Source: CAVRTM01 sp963724015 (GTDB lineage: Bacteria; Actinomycetota; Actinomycetes; Actinomycetales; Dermatophilaceae). Taken from it: DNA of 64,000 bases. The DNA is taken from NCBI GenBank assembly GCA_963724015.1, contig CAVRTM010000004.1:310001-374000 (forward strand). The letters are read 5' to 3'. Shown here piece by piece: positions 60,388 to 64,000 of the stretch. The position numbers and the translations under genes are program-made. The notes below the pieces were generated by a model. The model made no database searches and was not told the origin of the DNA. It worked only from the letters and a program-made list of their open reading frames with translations. Numbering within the stretch: the first letter of the stretch is position 1; each line of letters starts with the position of its first letter.

Positions 60388-60836
60388 CGCTGCGCGCGAT
60401 GACGTGGCACGACATCCCGGCCCTCGCCGGGCTCGAGCCCGAGCTGTTCGGCGCCGACGCGTGGTCGGAGGCGAGCTGGTGGTCCGAGCTGGCCCAGCGC
60501 CCGCGCCGGTCCTACGTGGTGGCCGAGGATGACGGGCAGGTCGCGGGCTACGCCGGTCTGGACCGGGCCGGCGAGGTCGCCGACGTGATGACGATCGCGG
60601 TCGCGCCCACCGCGCAGGGGCGCGGCTGGGGCCGGCGGCTGATGGACCACCTGGTGGCGGACGCGCGCGACAGCGGCGCGGAGCACCTCATGCTCGAGGT
60701 CCGCGCGGACAACGCGCCGGCCCAGCGGCTCTACGCCACCACGGGATTCGTCACCTTGACGACGAGACGCTAGTACTACCAACCCGGGAACGTCGACGCG
60801 CACATCATGCGGCTGGACCTGAAGGACGGACGATGA
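60384..60836 (+). CDS. rimI: RimI N-acetyltransferase with an in-frame TAG near the 3' end
   Basis: A GNAT acetyltransferase of ribosomal protein S18 or related targets: MTIAVAPTAQGRGWGRRLMDH is the acetyl-CoA site and NAPAQRLYATTGF is conserved. The frame meets TAG at 60771-60773 after 129 codons, but reading on in the same frame gives YYQPGNVDAHIMRLDLKDGR and a TGA at 60834-60836 that overlaps the tsaD ATG. That C-terminus is the expected RimI ending. So either a base error created the stop, or the allele is a nonsense mutant. No insertion explains it. Confidence 0.85.
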
Positions 60837-61884
60837 CCGACAACGGGCCCCTGGTGCTGGGCATCGAGACCTCCTGCGACGAGACCGGGGTCGGGATCGT
60901 CCGCGGCGAGCAGCTGCTGGTCGACGCCGTCGCGAGCAGCGTGGACGAGCACGCGCGCTTCGGCGGGGTGGTGCCGGAGGTCGCGAGCCGGGCGCACCTG
61001 GAGGCGATGGTGCCGACGCATCGAGCGTGCGTGCCGCGAGGCGGGCGTCCGGCTCGCCGACCTCGACGCGGTCGCGGTGACCGCCGGCCCCGGCCTGGCC
61101 GGCGCGCTGCTCGTCGGCGTCGCGGCGGCCAAGGCGCTGTCGGTGTCCCTCGGCGTCCCGCTGTACGGCGTGAACCACCTCGCCGCCCACGTCGCGGTGG
61201 ACATCGTCGAGCACGGCCCGCTGCCGGAGCCGACGCTGGCGATGCTGGTCTCGGGCGGCCACTCCAGCCTGCTGCTCGTGCCGGACGTGACCGACGACGT
61301 GCGGTCGCTCGGCAGCACGATCGACGACGCGGCCGGCGAGGCGTTCGACAAGGTGGCCCGCGTCCTCGGCCTGCCGTTCCCCGGCGGCCCGCACGTGGAC
61401 CGGATGGCGCGAGAAGGCAGCTCGGTGGCCATCGACTTCCCCCGCGGCCTGACCTCGCGCAAGGACATGGAGCGGCACCGGTTCGACTTCTCGTTCTCGG
61501 GGTTGAAGACGTCGGTGGCCCGCTGGGTCGAGGCCCGTGAGCGGTCCGGCGAGCCGGTGCCCGTCGCCGACGTCGCGGCCAGCTTCCAGGAGGCGGTCAC
61601 CGACGTGCTCACGCGCAAGGCGGTGCTGGCCTGCCGTGAGCACGGGGTCGAGGACCTGCTCATCGGCGGCGGTGTCGCGGCCAACAGCCGGCTGCGGGCG
61701 ATGGCCCAGGAGCGGTGCGACGCGGCCGGGATCCGGCTGCGGGTGCCCCGCCCGGGGCTGTGCACCGACAACGGGGCGATGGTGGCCTCGCTCGGCGCCC
61801 AGATGGTGTCCCGGGGCCGCGACGCCCTCCGAGCTCGACCTCCCCGCCGACTCCTCGATGCCCGTCACCACCGTCCGCGCCTGA
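60833..61884 (+). CDS. tsaD: tRNA N6-threonylcarbamoyladenosine transferase TsaD, frameshifted
   Basis: About 349 residues after removing two insertions (near 61020 and 61835). It transfers the threonylcarbamoyl group to A37 of ANN-decoding tRNAs. The start VLGIETSCDETGVGIVRG, the metal-binding VNHLAAHVAVDI (HxxxH), LVSGGHSSLLLV, DDAAGEAFDKVARVLGLPFP and GGGVAANSRLRAM are standard. The C-terminal CTDNGAMVASLGAQM is followed, in the corrected frame, by SSMPVTTVRA. Confidence 0.96.
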
Positions 61885-62026
61885 GGACACCCCACGGTCC
61901 GCAGCCGGGGAACCGTTCTTGACGCTCCCGGAGCTGGGGAGTGGTTTCATGTCGAGAAGCTCGTGCCGGCTCCGCTCACCAGGTGGAGGCCACGACAGGC
62001 GCGGCCCGCGACATCTGGAGACCACC

Positions 62027-62420
62027 ATGCCGAAGTACCTGCTGCTCAAGCACTACCGCGGCGGCCCCACGCCGCACCACCCCTTCCCCCCGATGGACCA
62101 GTGGGCCCCCGAGGACGTGGAGGCGCACATGGCCTTCCTCCACCACGTCGGCGAGCTCCTCGAGAAGAACGGCGAGCTCGTCGACGCGCAGGCGCTCACG
62201 CCGGCGCGCACCTGGGTGCGGTACGGCGGGCCGGACGCCGCCCCGGTGACCACCGACGGCCCGCTGCCCGAGACCAGCGACCTCGTGGCGGGCTGGTACA
62301 TGATCGACGTCGAGTCGCACGAGCGCGCGGTCGAGCTCGCGGCCTATGTCTCCTCCGAGCCCGGCCCGGGCGGGGAGCCGCTGTACGAGTGGATCGACGT
62401 CCGGGAGGTCATGTCCGTAG
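62027..62420 (+). CDS. DGPF/YCII-domain protein associated with ECF42 sigma factor, frameshifted
   Basis: About 130 residues. It is a YCII-related (DGPF) domain protein: KYLLLKHYRGGP at the start, HHVGELLEKNGELVDAQAL, the TTDGPLPETSDLVAGWYMI core (DGP motif) and PLYEWIDVREVM at the end. The stop at 62418-62420 assumes one insertion near 62415; otherwise the frame runs into the sigma factor gene. Proteins of this family lie next to ECF42 sigma factors and are thought to work with them. The function is otherwise unknown. Confidence 0.82.
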
Positions 62421-62444
62421 CCGCTCCCGGACCACGGAGCCGGC

Positions 62445-63698
62445 GTGACGGACGAGCCGACGCGACAGCTGGACGAGGGCGCGCTGCGCGCCCTCGTCCC
62501 GCGGGTGCTCGCGGGGCTGGTCCGGCGGGGTGAGGACTTCGACGCCGCGGAGGACGCGTTGCAGGAGGCGCTGCTGGAGGCGTTGCGGGTGTGGCCCGAG
62601 CACCCGCCGCGCGACCCGCGCGCGTGGCTGGCGACGGTCGCGACCCGGCGGCTCGTCGACGGCCGCCGCAGCGAGGCCGCCCGTTCCCGCCGCGAGGAGG
62701 CGACGTACGCCGAGCCGCGGCCCGCTGCCACCGAGGAGGGGGACGACACCCTCTTCCTGCTCTTCTGCTGCTGCCACCCCGACCTTGCGCCCGCCTCGCA
62801 GGTGGCGCTGACCCTGCGTGCCGTCGGCGGCCTCACCACCCGCGAGATCGCCGACGCCTTCTACGTCCCCGAGGCGACGATGGCGCAGCGGATCAGCCGG
62901 GCCAAGCGCGCCCTGCGGGGCCGCCGCCTGGACCAGCCCGGCGACCTCGCCGTCGTGCTGCGGGTGCTCTACCTCGTCTACACGACCGGCCATGCGGGCC
63001 GGGTGGACCTGGCCCGCGAGGCGATCCGGCTCGCCCGCCAGCTCACCCTCGTCACCGACGAGCCGGAGGCACGCGGGCTGCTCGCCCTGATGCTCCTCAA
63101 CCACGCCCGCCTCCCGGCTCGACGCGACCCCGAGGGGCGGATCGTCCCGCTCGACCGACAGGACCGCAGCCTGTGGGACACCCGCGAGGTCGCCGAGGGC
63201 GTGCGCGTCCTCCAGTCGGCCCTGGCCGCCCAGCGCCCGGGCCGCTACCAGGTCGAGGCCGCCATCGCCGCCCTGCACGACGACGCGGCCAGCGCGGACG
63301 AGACCGACTGGCCGCAGATCCTCGCCTGGTACGACGACCTCGTCGCCCTCACCGACGACCCGGTCCGCGAGGACCCCGCCGCGGTGCTCGGGCGCGCGGT
63401 CGCGGTCGGCCACGTCCTGGGTGCCGCCGCCGGGTTGCGCGAGACCGACCGGCTGACCGACGTGCTCGGCGAGCGGCACCGGTGGCACGCCGTCCGCGGG
63501 CACCTGCACGAGCTGGGCGGCGACCTCTCTGCCGCCGCCACGGCGTACGCCGATGCCGCCTGTCGGGCGACGGACGTCGCCGAGCGGGACCACCTGGTCC
63601 GTCAGGCGGCCGGCGCACGGGCCGGCTCGGAGGCCCGCGCGCGGGCCGCCGAGCCGAGGAGGAATGCTCCTCTTCCCGAGCCTCCCCAGGTCGGCTGA
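62445..63698 (+). CDS. ECF42-type RNA polymerase sigma factor with C-terminal extension
   Basis: 417 residues from GTG 62445. Sigma-70 region 2 lies at about residues 15-60 (DFDAAEDALQEALLEALRVW), region 4 at about 120-165 (VGGLTTREIADAFYVPEATM, then QRISRAKRALRG). A long C-terminal region of about 230 residues follows with the family RVLYLVYTTGHAGR, EARGLLALMLLNHAR and AIAALHD blocks, which can form TPR-like helices. No anti-sigma gene is adjacent. The partner DGPF gene lies 24 bp upstream. Intact frame. Confidence 0.93.
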   Translation: MTDEPTRQLDEGALRALVPRVLAGLVRRGEDFDAAEDALQEALLEALRVWPEHPPRDPRAWLATVATRRLVDGRRSEAARSRREEATYAEPRPAATEEGDDTLFLLFCCCHPDLAPASQVALTLRAVGGLTTREIADAFYVPEATMAQRISRAKRALRGRRLDQPGDLAVVLRVLYLVYTTGHAGRVDLAREAIRLARQLTLVTDEPEARGLLALMLLNHARLPARRDPEGRIVPLDRQDRSLWDTREVAEGVRVLQSALAAQRPGRYQVEAAIAALHDDAASADETDWPQILAWYDDLVALTDDPVREDPAAVLGRAVAVGHVLGAAAGLRETDRLTDVLGERHRWHAVRGHLHELGGDLSAAATAYADAACRATDVAERDHLVRQAAGARAGSEARARAAEPRRNAPLPEPPQVG

Positions 63699-63741
63699 GG
63701 ACTCCGGCCGGCGACAGGATGTGCCCCAACGTGCGGACGGA

Positions 63742-63747
63742 TACGGT
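63742..63747 (+). promoter_or_regulatory. Putative -10 box (TACGGT) of leaderless GH13 gene
   Basis: TACGGT lies 6 nt before the GTG at 63754 with no Shine-Dalgarno. The spacing equals that of the YczE-like gene. Confidence 0.5.
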
Positions 63748-63753
63748 CTGGGC

Positions 63754-64000
63754 GTGACGGAACAGGCAGGGGTCCCGCAGACACGGTCGGAGCAGTGGTG
63801 GCGGGATGCGGTCGTCTACCAGATCTACCCACGGTCGTTCGCCGACGCGGACGGAAACGGGGTCGGTGACCTCGCAGGGGCCACGGCCCGACTGCCGTAC
63901 GTCGCCGGGCTCGGCGTCCAGGCCATCTGGCTGACCCCGTTCCAGCGGTCGCCGCAGGCCGACCACGGCTACGACGTCAGTGACTACTGCGACGTGGACC
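63754..64000 (+). CDS. GH13 alpha-glucosidase-type enzyme, 3' partial
   Basis: The first 82 residues are present; the gene runs off the right edge. The sequence WWRDAVVYQIYPRSFADADG, then GVGDLAGATARLPYVAGLGV and AIWLTPFQRSPQADHGYDVS, is the standard N-terminus of GH13 oligo-1,6-glucosidase/alpha-glucosidase and related trehalose enzymes. The catalytic residues lie outside the window, so the exact activity (alpha-glucosidase, sucrose isomerase or trehalose synthase type) cannot be fixed. Confidence 0.9.
   Translation, partial: MTEQAGVPQTRSEQWWRDAVVYQIYPRSFADADGNGVGDLAGATARLPYVAGLGVQAIWLTPFQRSPQADHGYDVSDYCDVD

Overview
This is a high-GC actinobacterial chromosome segment. The phylum call rests on a mycothiol S-conjugate amidase (mca), the eno-ftsB-DUF501-ppx order, a fused oleBC, frequent GTG starts, ATGA/GTGA overlaps between genes, and TANNNT -10 boxes placed 6-7 nt before start codons. 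It looks like ordinary core chromosome with small accessory patches. I see no prophage, insertion sequence, CRISPR array or rRNA. The genus cannot be fixed from the sequence alone; Micrococcales or Propionibacteriales relatives are plausible.

Layout. 1-2.7 kb: the end of a secreted metallophosphoesterase, convergent with a GH26-like glycosidase. 3.0-5.4 kb: an APS kinase-like gene and a TauE/SafE exporter (sulfur). 5.7-16.4 kb: a forward housekeeping run of mfd, a lipoprotein, mazG, eno, ftsB-like, DUF501, ppx, type-5 uracil-DNA glycosylase, a double-ACT protein, def and a tRNA. 16.5-24.7 kb: redox enzymes, a serine hydrolase, a BAX inhibitor-like membrane protein, a thiolase and an SGNH hydrolase. 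24.8-26.2 kb: cystathionine beta-synthase, followed by a 71-nt hairpin. 26.3-33.5 kb: a reverse-strand long-chain olefin operon (oleA, fused oleBC, oleD, alpha/beta hydrolase, wax ester synthase/DGAT). 33.6-41.5 kb: YigZ-like, msrA, a LacI regulator, a YczE-like membrane protein, cystathionine gamma-synthase, ilvA and a DrrAB-type ABC exporter. 41.6-42.0 kb: three copies of a 72-bp palindromic repeat. 42.1-50.5 kb: greA, DUF4307, mca, hemolysin III, an FeS-BCP photolyase-like gene, a prenyl transferase, phoH and a secreted transglycosylase. 50.6-61.9 kb: fumC, coaA, then the forward run glmS-acpS-nnrDE-alr-hydrolase-tsaE-tsaB-rimI-tsaD. 62.0-64.0 kb: a DGPF protein with its ECF42-type sigma factor, and the start of a GH13 glucosidase.

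The genes form several coherent sets. oleABCD condenses fatty acyl-CoAs head to head into long-chain olefins, and the adjacent acyltransferase suggests competing use of the same acyl-CoA pool for wax esters or triacylglycerol. cbs and the gamma-synthase handle transsulfuration. The 53-62 kb run links amino-sugar, acyl-carrier and D-alanine supply to t6A tRNA modification.

Caution on sequence quality. About half of the genes are interrupted by apparent single-base insertions, roughly 45-50 in all. Wherever I could follow the frame, the change was one extra base, usually G or C. I treat these as sequencing or assembly errors rather than biology and give full gene spans across them. Protein lengths quoted for these genes assume the extra bases are removed.
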